NCBI GenBank assembly: GCA_001508935.1
Contig: LGFQ01000005.1
Location: 1-40,163, forward strand
Source: Synergistales bacterium 54_24
Lineage (GTDB): Bacteria; Synergistota; Synergistia; Synergistales; Thermosynergistaceae
Length of the DNA stretch: 40,163 bases
Direction of reading: 5' to 3'
The notes below the pieces were generated by a model. It searched no databases. It was not told the DNA's origin and was given only the letters and a program-made list of their open reading frames with translations. This document shows positions 27,147 to 39,995 of the stretch, one piece after another (the first letter of the stretch is position 1; each line of letters begins with the position of its first letter). Position numbers and translations under genes: made by a program.

Positions 27147-27517
27147 CCTTCCAACTCTTCTCTGTCGAGGCTGACGGTGACAACCTTGGAATCGATCAAA
27201 CCGGGCACAAAGAGTTGGCTGCTACTCACATCCACATAGACATCTTCGACGAAGGGATAGGCCTCGAGAATGGTCTTTCCTATGTCCCATCCCAGGGCCT
27301 CGAGGGTGCGAAACTTCTTGCCCATCACCACGTGCTGAACCCGCTCAAAGACCTCCTGATAAGAGGGGACCGCCTCCGGGTCATCGGCCTCTTCCGGAGA
27401 TAGCTCGTAGTCCAAACCCACATTTATGGAAAAGATCTGCCCCAACTCTCTTTCCACCTCAAGACAACCGTGAAAAGCGTGAAACTGCATTCCTCTCAAA
27501 GCGAGCGTAACCAGCAT
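27143..27517 (-). CDS. folB: Dihydroneopterin aldolase-like protein (FolB family)
   Basis: FolB cleaves dihydroneopterin in folate synthesis. The 124-residue T-fold protein aligns well with the Staphylococcus enzyme: HGCLEVERELGQIF (E22 conserved), SYQEVFERV, and the pterin-anchoring Glu in RTLEALGWDIGKTIL (about 73). However, the KP/KE stretch that holds the catalytic Lys before PG is here SSSQLFVPG, with Ser near 99 and no Lys. Activity may therefore differ. The ATG at 27517 has AAGGGGGC just upstream. No other folate gene is in the window; pgi follows with an overlap. Confidence 0.82.
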   Translation of the reverse strand: MLVTLALRGMQFHAFHGCLEVERELGQIFSINVGLDYELSPEEADDPEAVPSYQEVFERVQHVVMGKKFRTLEALGWDIGKTILEAYPFVEDVYVDVSSSQLFVPGLIDSKVVTVSLDREELEG

Positions 27518-27548
27518 TTTTTGCCCCCTTCTGCGCCTCGCAAGGCGA

Positions 27549-29812
<2,264 letters not shown>

Positions 29813-29846
29813 CCCACCCGCAGGAATATTTATAATTATTTTAACA

Positions 29847-29863
29847 TAGGGACGGTCTCCCTA
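29847..29863. repeat. Small hairpin at the fusA2 stop
   Basis: TAGGGA and TCCCTA (29847-29852 and 29858-29863) pair around a 5-base loop; the fusA2 stop lies within one arm. On the reverse strand it is followed by an AT-rich run (TTAAAATAATTATAAAT) rather than a T-tract, so it is a weak terminator or processing-site candidate. The AT run contains -10-like boxes, but no -35 was found. Confidence 0.35.
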
Positions 29864-31951
29864 CTCCTCTGTCCCCTCTTCTGTCTGGGCCTGAGCTATG
29901 ATCTTCTTCGCGATTTCCTGCGGCACTTCCTCGTAATGGGAGAAGGACATGGAAAAACTCCCCCTTCCCGAGGTCATAGAGCGCAACGTTATGGCGTAGC
30001 GGAACATCTCGGCAAGCGGCACTTGAGCCTTGATAACTTGCAACCTGCCGCGGCCCTCTATGCCCATGATCCGACCTCTGCGGCCGTTGAGATCCCCCAT
30101 GACATCGCCGAGGTAATCTTCAGGGACGACGATTTCGACATCCATTATCGGTTCAAGCAGCGTCGGAGACGCCTCGGAAAAGCCTTTTTTGAAGGAGAGA
30201 GAAGCCGCTATCTTAAACGCCAATTCTGAAGAGTCCACCTCGTGATACGAGCCATCGTATAGCTTGGCCTTGAAGTCGACAGCGGGGTAACCTGCTAATA
30301 CGCCCTTCTGTATCGCCTCCCTCAAGCCCTTCTCCACTGCGGGTATATACGATTTGGGCACAGCGCCGCCCACTATCCTATCTTCGAACTGAAAGCCGGC
30401 TCCTCGCTCGAGGGGTTCAAACTCTATCCACACATCGCCATACTGACCGCGGCCGCCGGTTTGCTTCTTATATCTCCCTTGCGCTTTGGCGCTCCGCTTT
30501 ATCGTCTCTTTGTAGGGCACGCGCGGAGGCCGAGTCTCCAGATCCACGCCATAGCGCTCTCTGATCCTGGACAAGATGATATCCAGATGGAGATCTCCCA
30601 TGCCCGAAAGCAGGTTATCGCCCGTCTCGGCGTTCTTCTCAAAGCGAAGGGTCGGGTCTTCCTCCAAGATTTTATGGATGGCGTTAGACAGTTTGTCCTC
30701 GTCCGCCCTACTCTTGGGGACGACGGCGATGCTGTAGACCGGCTCCGGAAACTGGATCGGTGGAAAGCACACGTCGCAACCGCGCTCGGCGAGCGTATCT
30801 CCCACGGCTACACTCGAAAGCTTAGGCACAGCGACTACATCGCCCGTCGTGACCTCCTTGACCTCTTCTCCATCCTTGCCGCGCATCAGGCGATAGCCGC
30901 TCACCCGCTCTTCCGTCTCCTTATTGACGTTGAACAGCCCCTTGTCGCTGGAATGTTTGCCTGAAAAGACGCGAATGAAAGAAAGCTTGCCCACATAGGG
31001 ATCCACCATAACCTTGAAGCAGAGGGCCATAAAGGGTCCATTCGGATCCGGCGGTACGTCCACCTCTGCCTCCCCCTTTATCCCTTTACGGGGGGGCATC
31101 TCCAGAGGAGAAGGGAGTATGTCCGAAATCACGTCGAGAAGCTGCATAACGCCGACGTTAGCGGGAGCAGCGCCCGGCAATGCCGGAAAGAGCTTTCGCT
31201 CTCTAACGGCCTTGCGCAGAACGGGAAGCAGCTCTTCTTTAGAGATGCTGTCCCCTTCAAGATAGCGCATCATCAGTTCGTCGTCGGCCTCCACAATGCG
31301 CTCAATCGCCTCTTCCCTCGCTTTTGAAACTTCGTCGGCCATATCTTGAGGAACAACGGCTTCCTCGAATTCTTTGTTTCCGTCTCCGGAGTATAAGTAA
31401 GCTTTGTTCGCGAGGATGTCCACCAGGCCTTTGAAGTTCTTCTCCGAGCCTATCGGCAGATATAAAGGCACAATCTTGTCGCTCAGATATTGGCGGATCT
31501 CGCCTAACGTCCTCTCAAAGGAGGCGTTATCCCTGTCCATCTTGCTGACATAAAAGACAGTCGCTATGCCAAAGTCCTCGGTGAAGTTCCATGCCCTTTC
31601 GGTCTGCACTTCGACGCCGTCAACGGCGCTCACGAGCACTACAGCCGCATCGCAGGCGCGCATACTCGATCTCAGATCTCCGACGAAATCGGCATAACCG
31701 GGCGTGTCGAGAACAAATATCGTCTTATCTTTGTGGTAAAGCGTAGCCACAGAGGTATTTATGGATATCTGGCGTTTCTTCTCTTCTGGATCAAAATCCG
31801 TCACGGTGTTTCCATCCTCTGTGCGCCCCATGCGCGAGATGGCACCCGTATCGAAGAGCAACGCCTCCGTGAGCGCAGTTTTCCCTGACCCTCCGTGTCC
31901 AGCCAGAGCTACAACCCTGATCCCTTCGGGCCTGCGTGTCCCCATAGCCAT
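29861..31951 (-). CDS. Second, divergent elongation factor G-like GTPase (EF-G2 class)
   Basis: A full-length (696-residue) EF-G paralogue. Its G domain differs from the fusA copy: P-loop GHGGSGKT (18-25) instead of AHIDAGKT; switch I DPEEKKRQISI instead of [15 protein letters not shown] with Tyr86 where EF-G has the GTPase-activating His; and SKMD (136-139) in place of NKLD. Domains III-V are EF-G-like, including HEVDSSE and YLGDVMGDLNGRRGRI. Similar EF-G2 proteins occur in Thermus and Thermotoga, and their role is unclear. The start is ATG 31951, or ATG 31945, which has better spacing from GGAGGGGG. It follows gatB by 25 bases. Confidence 0.93.
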   Translation of the reverse strand: MAMGTRRPEGIRVVALAGHGGSGKTALTEALLFDTGAISRMGRTEDGNTVTDFDPEEKKRQISINTSVATLYHKDKTIFVLDTPGYADFVGDLRSSMRACDAAVVLVSAVDGVEVQTERAWNFTEDFGIATVFYVSKMDRDNASFERTLGEIRQYLSDKIVPLYLPIGSEKNFKGLVDILANKAYLYSGDGNKEFEEAVVPQDMADEVSKAREEAIERIVEADDELMMRYLEGDSISKEELLPVLRKAVRERKLFPALPGAAPANVGVMQLLDVISDILPSPLEMPPRKGIKGEAEVDVPPDPNGPFMALCFKVMVDPYVGKLSFIRVFSGKHSSDKGLFNVNKETEERVSGYRLMRGKDGEEVKEVTTGDVVAVPKLSSVAVGDTLAERGCDVCFPPIQFPEPVYSIAVVPKSRADEDKLSNAIHKILEEDPTLRFEKNAETGDNLLSGMGDLHLDIILSRIRERYGVDLETRPPRVPYKETIKRSAKAQGRYKKQTGGRGQYGDVWIEFEPLERGAGFQFEDRIVGGAVPKSYIPAVEKGLREAIQKGVLAGYPAVDFKAKLYDGSYHEVDSSELAFKIAASLSFKKGFSEASPTLLEPIMDVEIVVPEDYLGDVMGDLNGRRGRIMGIEGRGRLQVIKAQVPLAEMFRYAITLRSMTSGRGSFSMSFSHYEEVPQEIAKKIIAQAQTEEGTEE

Positions 31952-31976
31952 ACCCCCTCCGAATTGTGCAGTTCTC

Positions 31977-33446
31977 TCAATTGTTAAGCGATTCGTCTAA
32001 GAGCTCTGAAACCTCCTGCGGATCCGCCTGCCCCTTGGTGCGACGCATGACCAATCCCTGCAGGAATTTCACCTTTTTACCTTTCTTGTCGCGGCCAGAT
32101 TTGATATCTTCGATCACTTCCGCGTTCTCGCGCAATACCTCATCTATTATATCTTTTAGGGCACCGCCCGACACCTTGCCCACGGACACTCCCGCGGCTT
32201 TTATCGCCTCGTCGAGCCTAAGGCCTTGGCCCGCCATAAGGCCAAAAACGTCCTTAGCCGCCGTGGCGGATAGATCTCCCTGCTCCACTTTCCTGAGGAG
32301 CTCGGTCAGCGCCTCTGGCCTCACGGGAAAGTCATCGGCCGAACACTTGCACTCGTTCATGACGCGAAAGAGCTCCGTCTTAATCCAGTTGGCTGCCTTA
32401 TCTGGAGATGCTCCAGCCTTCACGCAGGCTTCGAAATATGCTGCCACATCGCGACGTTCCGAAAGAAGCGCCGCGTCTTCAGGCTCGATGCCGTAGACTT
32501 CTTCAAAGCGCTTGAACACTTCCCACGGCAGCTCGGGCATCGATTCGGCGATCTCTTCTAAAAACCCCTCCTCCAATACGAGGGGTAAAAGATCCGGCTC
32601 GGGGAAATACCTATAATCGTGAGCCTCTTCCTTGCTGCGGCTCGAACGAGTCACGCCGGCGGCATCATCCCAATGGCGCGTCTCCTGCTCCACTTCCTCG
32701 CCCCTGGCCAACATACTGCTTTGGCGCTCTATTTCGTACTCCAAGGCCCTTTCTATGGCCCTCAGAGAGTTCATATTCTTGATCTCCGACTTCTTTCCCC
32801 ATCGGCCGTCCGAAACTTTGACCGATATATTGGCATCGACCCTCAGCGAGCCGGATTCCATATCTCCGTCCGAGACGCCGAGATACCGCACGAGCTGGCG
32901 AAGCCGCGCCACGTATTCCTTCGCCTGAGCCGGAGATGTGATATCTGGGGCCGAAACGATTTCCATCAGCGGTATGCCGGCTCTGTTGTAATCGACGAGG
33001 GAGTAAAGCGCCCCACTCAGGCGGCCGTCACTTGCGATGTGAACGAGCTTGCCGGTGTCCTCTTCCAGATGAAGGCGCTGTATGCCAATCCTCCGCTTGG
33101 ACCCGTCCGCCTCGGTCAACTCCACATAGCCGCCCACCGCCAGCGGAAGGTCGTATTGGCTTATCTGGTAAGCTTTGGGTAGGTCAGGATAGAAGTAATT
33201 CTTCCTGTGAAAGCGCGTCCTGTTCCGGACGCGACAATTCAAGGCAAGGGCAGTCTTCGTGGCGAACTCCACAGCGCGCCCGTTTAGGACCGGAAGCGTC
33301 CCCGGAAGGCCCAAACAGACAGGGCAGACATTGGTGTTGGGCTTTTGCCCGATGTAATCTGTAGAACAGCTGCAAAAGAGCTTAGAAACGGTCGCGAGCT
33401 GCACATGGATCTCAAGCCCTATGACAGGCGTAAAAGAAAGCGGCAT
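31977..33446 (-). CDS. gatB: Aspartyl/glutamyl-tRNA amidotransferase subunit B
   Basis: GatB is the kinase and tRNA-binding subunit of GatCAB, which converts Glu-tRNA(Gln) and/or Asp-tRNA(Asn) to the amide forms. Typical stretches are TPVIGLEIHVQLAT, a cysteine pair in LFCSCSTDYIG plus CPVCLGLPGT (zinc site), DLPKAYQISQYDLPLA, and the C-terminal YqeY-like tail with GPxAxKD-type residues. The ATG at 33446 shares its A with the gatA stop (TGATG), and GGAGG is nine bases upstream. It gives 489 residues; the TTG one codon earlier is less likely. Confidence 0.96.
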   Translation of the reverse strand: MPLSFTPVIGLEIHVQLATVSKLFCSCSTDYIGQKPNTNVCPVCLGLPGTLPVLNGRAVEFATKTALALNCRVRNRTRFHRKNYFYPDLPKAYQISQYDLPLAVGGYVELTEADGSKRRIGIQRLHLEEDTGKLVHIASDGRLSGALYSLVDYNRAGIPLMEIVSAPDITSPAQAKEYVARLRQLVRYLGVSDGDMESGSLRVDANISVKVSDGRWGKKSEIKNMNSLRAIERALEYEIERQSSMLARGEEVEQETRHWDDAAGVTRSSRSKEEAHDYRYFPEPDLLPLVLEEGFLEEIAESMPELPWEVFKRFEEVYGIEPEDAALLSERRDVAAYFEACVKAGASPDKAANWIKTELFRVMNECKCSADDFPVRPEALTELLRKVEQGDLSATAAKDVFGLMAGQGLRLDEAIKAAGVSVGKVSGGALKDIIDEVLRENAEVIEDIKSGRDKKGKKVKFLQGLVMRRTKGQADPQEVSELLDESLNN

Positions 33447-34912
33447 CAACCCTCACCTCCCATAGCCACCTTCGGCGAGCCGACGGCATCGGTCAAAACG
33501 GAGGCCACCTTCAAAATCTCCATCTCCCCCCATTTTGGAGCCACGACCTGAACGCCCACGGGAAGCCCGGCCTTGCTGTAACCGACGTTCATCGAAACAG
33601 CCGGTAGCCCTGCCAGGTTTACGGGCAATGTGAAGAGATCTGACATATACATCTGGATCGGATCGTCGAGTTTCTCTCCTTTTTTAAAAGCGACCGTGGG
33701 AGATGCCGGCATAATCAGGGCATCGACGGCCGAGAAAGCCCTGGCGAACTCGTCCGCTATCAGGCGCCGAACCTTTTGAGCCACGAGGTAGTAGGCATCG
33801 TAATAGCCCGAACTCAACACATAAGTCCCGACCAAAATCCTCCGCTTCACCTCGTTTCCGAAACCCTTGCCTCTGGTTTTAAGATAAAGCTCGAGAATGC
33901 TCTTTCCTTCTTCGCTCAAGCCGTACTGGACGCCGTCATAGCGAGCAAGGTTTGAGCTCGCCTCGGCAGGCGCAACTATATAGTAACAAGGAAGGCCGTA
34001 TCCGGTAGAGACGGGCAAAGAGACCTCCATCATCTCAGCTCCGCCCTCTTGACATATCCTCAAAGCAAAAGCTAACTTTTCTTTCACCTCGTCATCCATA
34101 TCGAAATCTTGGTATCCTTTCAGAAAACCTATGCGTTGTCCCTTTAGGTCGTGCGCCTTCAGGGCATCGCGATAGCGAGGACGACTCCCCGGCACACACG
34201 TGGAATCCAGCGGATCGTAAGCAGAAATCACCTCAAGGACGAGCGCTAAGTCCACAAGGTCTCTCGAAAACGGCCCTACTTGATCTAATGACGAGGCATA
34301 CGCTATGAGGCCCCAGCGGCTCACCAGGCCATATGTAGGCTTCAGGCCATAAACGCCGCAGAGCGCAGCCGGTTGCCTAATCGAGCCGCCCGTGTCGCTT
34401 CCGAGCGCTATAGGAGCATAGCCGGCAGCTACCGCCGCCGCGCTCCCGCCGGAGCTGCCGCCGGGGACGCGCGAAAGATCCCAGGGGTTCGACGTAGCGC
34501 CGAAGGCCGACTGCTCCGTGGAACTTCCCATGGCAAACTCGTCCATATTAGTTTTACCTATCACAATCGCTCCGTTTTCCTCCAGATAGCGCACGGCAGA
34601 AGCGGTGTAAGGGGATTTCCACTCTCCCAAGACGCGGCTGCCGCACGTCGTGCGGATCCCCTCTGTGCAGAGGAGGTCTTTCACTGCGACGGGCACGCCG
34701 GCTAAGGGGAGGTCGGTTCCTTTGGATAGAGCCTCATCTACGGCTAATGCCCTCCTTCTGGCCTCCTCCGGCATAGGGGTGATCATGGCGTTAAGCGAAG
34801 GCTCGAGGCTTTCCATACGTCTGATGTGCGATTCCACCACCTGCGATGCGGATAGGTTTCCGCGCCTCACCTCCTCCGCTATCTTCCAGGCAGGAAGTTT
34901 CCACAATTCCAT
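33446..34912 (-). CDS. gatA: Aspartyl/glutamyl-tRNA amidotransferase subunit A
   Basis: GatA is the glutaminase that releases ammonia for GatB. The amidase-signature triad is visible: K78 (VAVKDLLC), cis-Ser S153 (in GGSSGGS) and nucleophile S177 (GSDTGGSIRQPAAL). 488 residues is normal. The ATG at 34912 lies three bases after the gatC stop, with GAGGAGG overlapping that stop region. The gatC-A-B order suggests one translationally coupled unit. No GlnRS or AsnRS is in the window. Confidence 0.97.
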   Translation of the reverse strand: MELWKLPAWKIAEEVRRGNLSASQVVESHIRRMESLEPSLNAMITPMPEEARRRALAVDEALSKGTDLPLAGVPVAVKDLLCTEGIRTTCGSRVLGEWKSPYTASAVRYLEENGAIVIGKTNMDEFAMGSSTEQSAFGATSNPWDLSRVPGGSSGGSAAAVAAGYAPIALGSDTGGSIRQPAALCGVYGLKPTYGLVSRWGLIAYASSLDQVGPFSRDLVDLALVLEVISAYDPLDSTCVPGSRPRYRDALKAHDLKGQRIGFLKGYQDFDMDDEVKEKLAFALRICQEGGAEMMEVSLPVSTGYGLPCYYIVAPAEASSNLARYDGVQYGLSEEGKSILELYLKTRGKGFGNEVKRRILVGTYVLSSGYYDAYYLVAQKVRRLIADEFARAFSAVDALIMPASPTVAFKKGEKLDDPIQMYMSDLFTLPVNLAGLPAVSMNVGYSKAGLPVGVQVVAPKWGEMEILKVASVLTDAVGSPKVAMGGEG

Positions 34913-34915
34913 CCG

Positions 34916-35206
34916 TCATTCCTCCTCTACGATGCGCGGGACGACGAAGAAATCTCCCTCGCGCCGTGGCGCCTCAGACAAGATCTCGTCACGCCCACCC
35001 CAGGGTTTGGCCTCGTCGCTCCTCCAAGGCGTGCCCGGTCCCTCAAGGGAAAAGGGATCGACCTCGCTCAATTCTAACTCTTGAAGGCGATGAAAGTGCT
35101 CCAAAATCTTGCCAAAGTGCTCTGCAAGCGATCTTGCCTCCTCGTCTGTGACCTCCAGGCGGGCGAGAAGGGCGACGCGGCGGACATCTGCCTCAGATAT
35201 TGCCAT
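34916..35206 (-). CDS. gatC: Aspartyl/glutamyl-tRNA amidotransferase subunit C
   Basis: GatC (96 residues) wraps GatA and GatB and stabilises the complex. The N-terminal helix ISEADVRRVALLARLEVTDEEA and the C-terminal VPRIVEE are typical. The ATG at 35206 starts two bases after the ligA stop, and its SD AAGGAGGGG lies within the end of ligA. Confidence 0.95.
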   Translation of the reverse strand: MAISEADVRRVALLARLEVTDEEARSLAEHFGKILEHFHRLQELELSEVDPFSLEGPGTPWRSDEAKPWGGRDEILSEAPRREGDFFVVPRIVEEE

Positions 35207-35208
35207 TT

Positions 35209-37224
<2,016 letters not shown>

Positions 37225-38739
37225 TTATCCTTTTGGCCGCATCGTGGGGAAGAGCATGACATCGCGAATAGAGCGCGAGTCGGTGAGAAACATGACGAGC
37301 CTGTCTATTCCGATGCCGAGCCCGCCCGTGGGGGGCATACCGTATTCCAGCGCCATCACAAAATCCTCGTCGTACGGGTGAGCTTCCTCATCGCCTGCCT
37401 GGCGCTTCCTTTGCTGTTCAAGGAAACGCTCTTTTTGGTCGATGGGGTCATTCAGCTCACTATATGCGTTTGCCACCTCAGCGCCACATATGAAAAGTTC
37501 AAAGCGGTTGGTGAAATTTGGGTCTTCAGGATCCCTTTTCGCCAAAGGCGACACTTCTACCGGGTATTTGAACACGAACGTAGGCTGCAGGAGCTTTTCT
37601 TCCACAAACTCCTCGAACAATTCCGCGAGGATCGAGTATTTGCTATCGCTTGCCTCCACCTCGACCCCAAGTCGCTGGGCGATCTCACGGGCCTCTTCGT
37701 CGCTTCCGATCTGGGAAAAATCCACGCCGGCATGCTCTTTTACGAGCTCCGCCATGGTGGCACGCCTAAAGGGAGGCTCAAAGTTTATCTCCTGCCCTTG
37801 ATAGACGACGCGCCTGCCGCCCACGGCGTCGGCGCAAGCTACAACGATCTCCTCTGTGAGGTCCATCATGTCTTTGTAGTCGGCATATGCCCAGTAAACT
37901 TCCATCGCCGTGAACTCGGGGTTGTGCATGGAGTCCACGCCCTCGTTACGAAAGTTCTTGCCTATTTCGAAGACGCGGCCCATCATGCCCACTATCAGGC
38001 GCTTCAAGTAAAGCTCTGTGGCAATGCGCAGATATAGGTTCATGCCGAGGGCGTTATGGTAGGTTATGAAGGGCCTGGCAGTTGCACCCCCCGCTATGGG
38101 AGAAAGGACAGGGGTTTCCACTTCAACGGTATCGTGGCGCCTCATACATTCGCGCACGGCCTCAATTATAAGCGCCCTCTTCCTGAAGACTTCCCGCACC
38201 TCAGGGTTCGCCAACAGGTCGAGATAACGCCGGCGATAGCGGACCTCCGTGTCTTTGAGGCCATGCCACTTCTCCGGAAGCGGCCGCAACGCCTTAGAGA
38301 GAAGCTTAAATTCCACGACATGTATGGAAAGCTCTCCCCTGCGCGTCCTGAAAGGGTGCCCCTTTATGCCTACTAAGTCTCCTGGGTCAACCCATTTCTT
38401 AAAAAAGTCATACGATGCCTCTCCGAGGGCATCCACCTGGAAATAAAGTTGCAGACGAGATGTCTCGTCTTCTAAATCGGCAAAAGAAGCTCTGCCGTGC
38501 CTCCTGATCGTCATGATCCTGCCTGCCGTGACGACGAAGGAGTCGGCATGCTCGTCAGGAGCGAGATGAGAATAGTGTTCTACCACATAAGACAGAGGAT
38601 GCTCCCTCGTCCAGCGCTCGATGCGAAAGGGGTCATAGCCCTCCTCTTTTCTCAGACGTTCGAGCTTTTCCAATCTCTGTCTGTAAATTTCCTCTTCCGG
38701 CGCTTCGGAGTTGAGCTGAACCTCATCGTGAGGTGCCAT
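37225..38739 (-). CDS. lysS: Lysyl-tRNA synthetase, class II
   Basis: The 504-residue enzyme charges tRNA-Lys. An N-terminal OB fold (about 55-150; SFVVTAGRIMTIRRHGRASFADL) precedes the class II catalytic core with motif 2 (FRNEGVDSMHNPEFTAMEVYWAY) and motif 3 (GGLGIGIDRLVMFLTD). The ATG at 38739 has GAGAGGGG eight bases upstream. It is the first gene of a packed run to nfnB, and the 324-base gap upstream should hold its promoter. I found no T-box or lysine riboswitch there. Confidence 0.97.
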   Translation of the reverse strand: MAPHDEVQLNSEAPEEEIYRQRLEKLERLRKEEGYDPFRIERWTREHPLSYVVEHYSHLAPDEHADSFVVTAGRIMTIRRHGRASFADLEDETSRLQLYFQVDALGEASYDFFKKWVDPGDLVGIKGHPFRTRRGELSIHVVEFKLLSKALRPLPEKWHGLKDTEVRYRRRYLDLLANPEVREVFRKRALIIEAVRECMRRHDTVEVETPVLSPIAGGATARPFITYHNALGMNLYLRIATELYLKRLIVGMMGRVFEIGKNFRNEGVDSMHNPEFTAMEVYWAYADYKDMMDLTEEIVVACADAVGGRRVVYQGQEINFEPPFRRATMAELVKEHAGVDFSQIGSDEEAREIAQRLGVEVEASDSKYSILAELFEEFVEEKLLQPTFVFKYPVEVSPLAKRDPEDPNFTNRFELFICGAEVANAYSELNDPIDQKERFLEQQRKRQAGDEEAHPYDEDFVMALEYGMPPTGGLGIGIDRLVMFLTDSRSIRDVMLFPTMRPKG

Positions 38740-39063
38740 CGCGATTACCCCTCTCTGTAACTTTTGATGCGAACCACGCTGTAGGCGAAGCTTTATATAA
38801 AAGCACAGCGCATATCAGCGGCGAAGTGATGGGCGCTATAAAATATTGGGCTTGTCCGCTATAGAGCTTGTCTAAGCGAGCCCGAGAGACTTTGACAAAC
38901 TTTTGCACCCGTATAGCCGATATTTTACCGCATTTTATGTCGCGCGCCATTGCGCGCAAGGGCAATCTTCCACAGCCATAGCGCGCAATCGGGACGCAAT
39001 GCCGCTAAAGCCTGAAGGCTTGAGCTCTTTCTTTTTGGATGTTACGGATGCCTTAGGACGCCA
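38740..39063. other. Intergenic stretch of 324 bases between coaX and lysS
   Basis: No convincing gene. An open frame of 80 codons on the reverse strand (38723-38965) runs into lysS, has no SD and no recognisable protein features. Just after the coaX stop there is a short palindrome (AAGCCTTCAGGCTT, about 39009-39022) and further on a GC-rich 9-base inverted repeat. Several -10-like AT boxes occur on the reverse strand, for example TTTTATATAAAG, but none has a good -35 partner. Confidence 0.6.
38949..38989. repeat. Inverted repeat in the coaX-lysS gap
   Basis: ATTGCGCGC (38949-38957) and GCGCGCAAT (38981-38989) are exact reverse complements separated by 23 bases, with a further GCGCGC just outside at 38942-38947. 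It could form a stem-loop in RNA or a protein-binding dyad in DNA. No T-run follows, so it is not a standard terminator. Confidence 0.45.
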
Positions 39064-39888
39064 TTAACGCCTGGAAGTGTTTCTTTCGTATATGAGTTTT
39101 AAGCCCTCCAGAGTGAGCCATGGCTCTACCGTTTTCATATACTTCGAATGCGCAGCGATCAGATGCGCGTGGCCACCCGTGCCTATAACTTTAGCCTGGC
39201 CTCCGCACTCGTACCAAACGCGCTCTACGAGCGCGTCCACCAGTCCCGCATAGCCAAAAAGTATGCCCGATTTTATGGAATCCACCGTGTTTTTTCCCAC
39301 GACGCTCGGCGGCGGGGCATCCAAAGCTATGCGCGGCAACTTGGCCGTGCGACCGAAGAGAGCCTCCATGCTCACCTCGAGTCCAGGAGCGATCGCCCCT
39401 CCCATATATTTTCCTCCAGGCCCTACGTAATCGAGCGTAATGGCTGTGCCAAAGTCGACGATGATGAGCGGAGAGCCGTAACGCGCCACACCGGCCACCG
39501 CGTTGACCAGGCGGTCCGCTCCAACCTCTTTCGGCGCTCCGTAGAGCACCTCTATGCCCAGGTCTAAATCCGTCGATACTGTCATACACTCCACGCCGAG
39601 GTAGCGCTTCACCCCATCCCTCCATGGAATATCGAGGGAGGGCACAACGCTGGAAAGGATTGCCCCGTCAAAGGAGTTTAGATGAATATCCACCGTCTTT
39701 AAGAGATTCGTCAAGTATATGCCCAGTTCGTCTGCGGTGTGCCGCTCCGATATAAGCCTCCAGTGCCCAAGTAGTCTGTCGTCCTTATAAACGCCTATGA
39801 CAGTGTTCGTATTCCCTACATCTAACACCAACACCCTTGGGGTCGGGTCTTTACTTTTTGCGTTTTCGTCCTTCGCTGTGCCTGACAA
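39064..39888 (-). CDS. coaX: Type III pantothenate kinase
   Basis: CoaX phosphorylates pantothenate in the first step of CoA synthesis. The ASKHA-fold motifs are present: LVLDVGNTNTVIGVY (D23), APKEVGADRLVNAVA, and VDFGTAITLDYVGPGGKYMGG, plus IGTGGHAHLI near the end. The start is TTG at 39888, with AGGAGA six to seven bases upstream. It gives 274 residues and a hydrophilic N-terminal extension of about 17 residues (SGTAKDENAKSKDPTP) not usual in the family. A GTG nearer the domain has only a weak SD. Confidence 0.93.
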   Translation of the reverse strand: MSGTAKDENAKSKDPTPRVLVLDVGNTNTVIGVYKDDRLLGHWRLISERHTADELGIYLTNLLKTVDIHLNSFDGAILSSVVPSLDIPWRDGVKRYLGVECMTVSTDLDLGIEVLYGAPKEVGADRLVNAVAGVARYGSPLIIVDFGTAITLDYVGPGGKYMGGAIAPGLEVSMEALFGRTAKLPRIALDAPPPSVVGKNTVDSIKSGILFGYAGLVDALVERVWYECGGQAKVIGTGGHAHLIAAHSKYMKTVEPWLTLEGLKLIYERNTSRR

Positions 39889-39995
39889 CGGCGCTCTCCT
39901 TTCTCTTTCTCGTACTTGAACCTCATTTGGGACTGACGGCGCTGAAGCTCAATTAACGCATGTGCGACCTTCCTCACTCCAGTGCTCTTAAAACC

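Noticed and set aside
30461-30964. 167-codon plus-strand frame opposite fusA2
   Set aside because: Antisense shadow of a conserved GTPase gene, with no SD or recognisable motif.
38723-38965. 80-codon reverse-strand open frame in the coaX-lysS gap
   Set aside because: No SD, overlaps the lysS start, and the predicted protein has no recognisable or conserved-looking feature.
38740-39063. T-box or lysine riboswitch upstream of lysS
   Set aside because: I looked for a T-box core (GGGTGGNACCGCG-like) and found none; no multi-helix lysine-riboswitch pattern was visible either.
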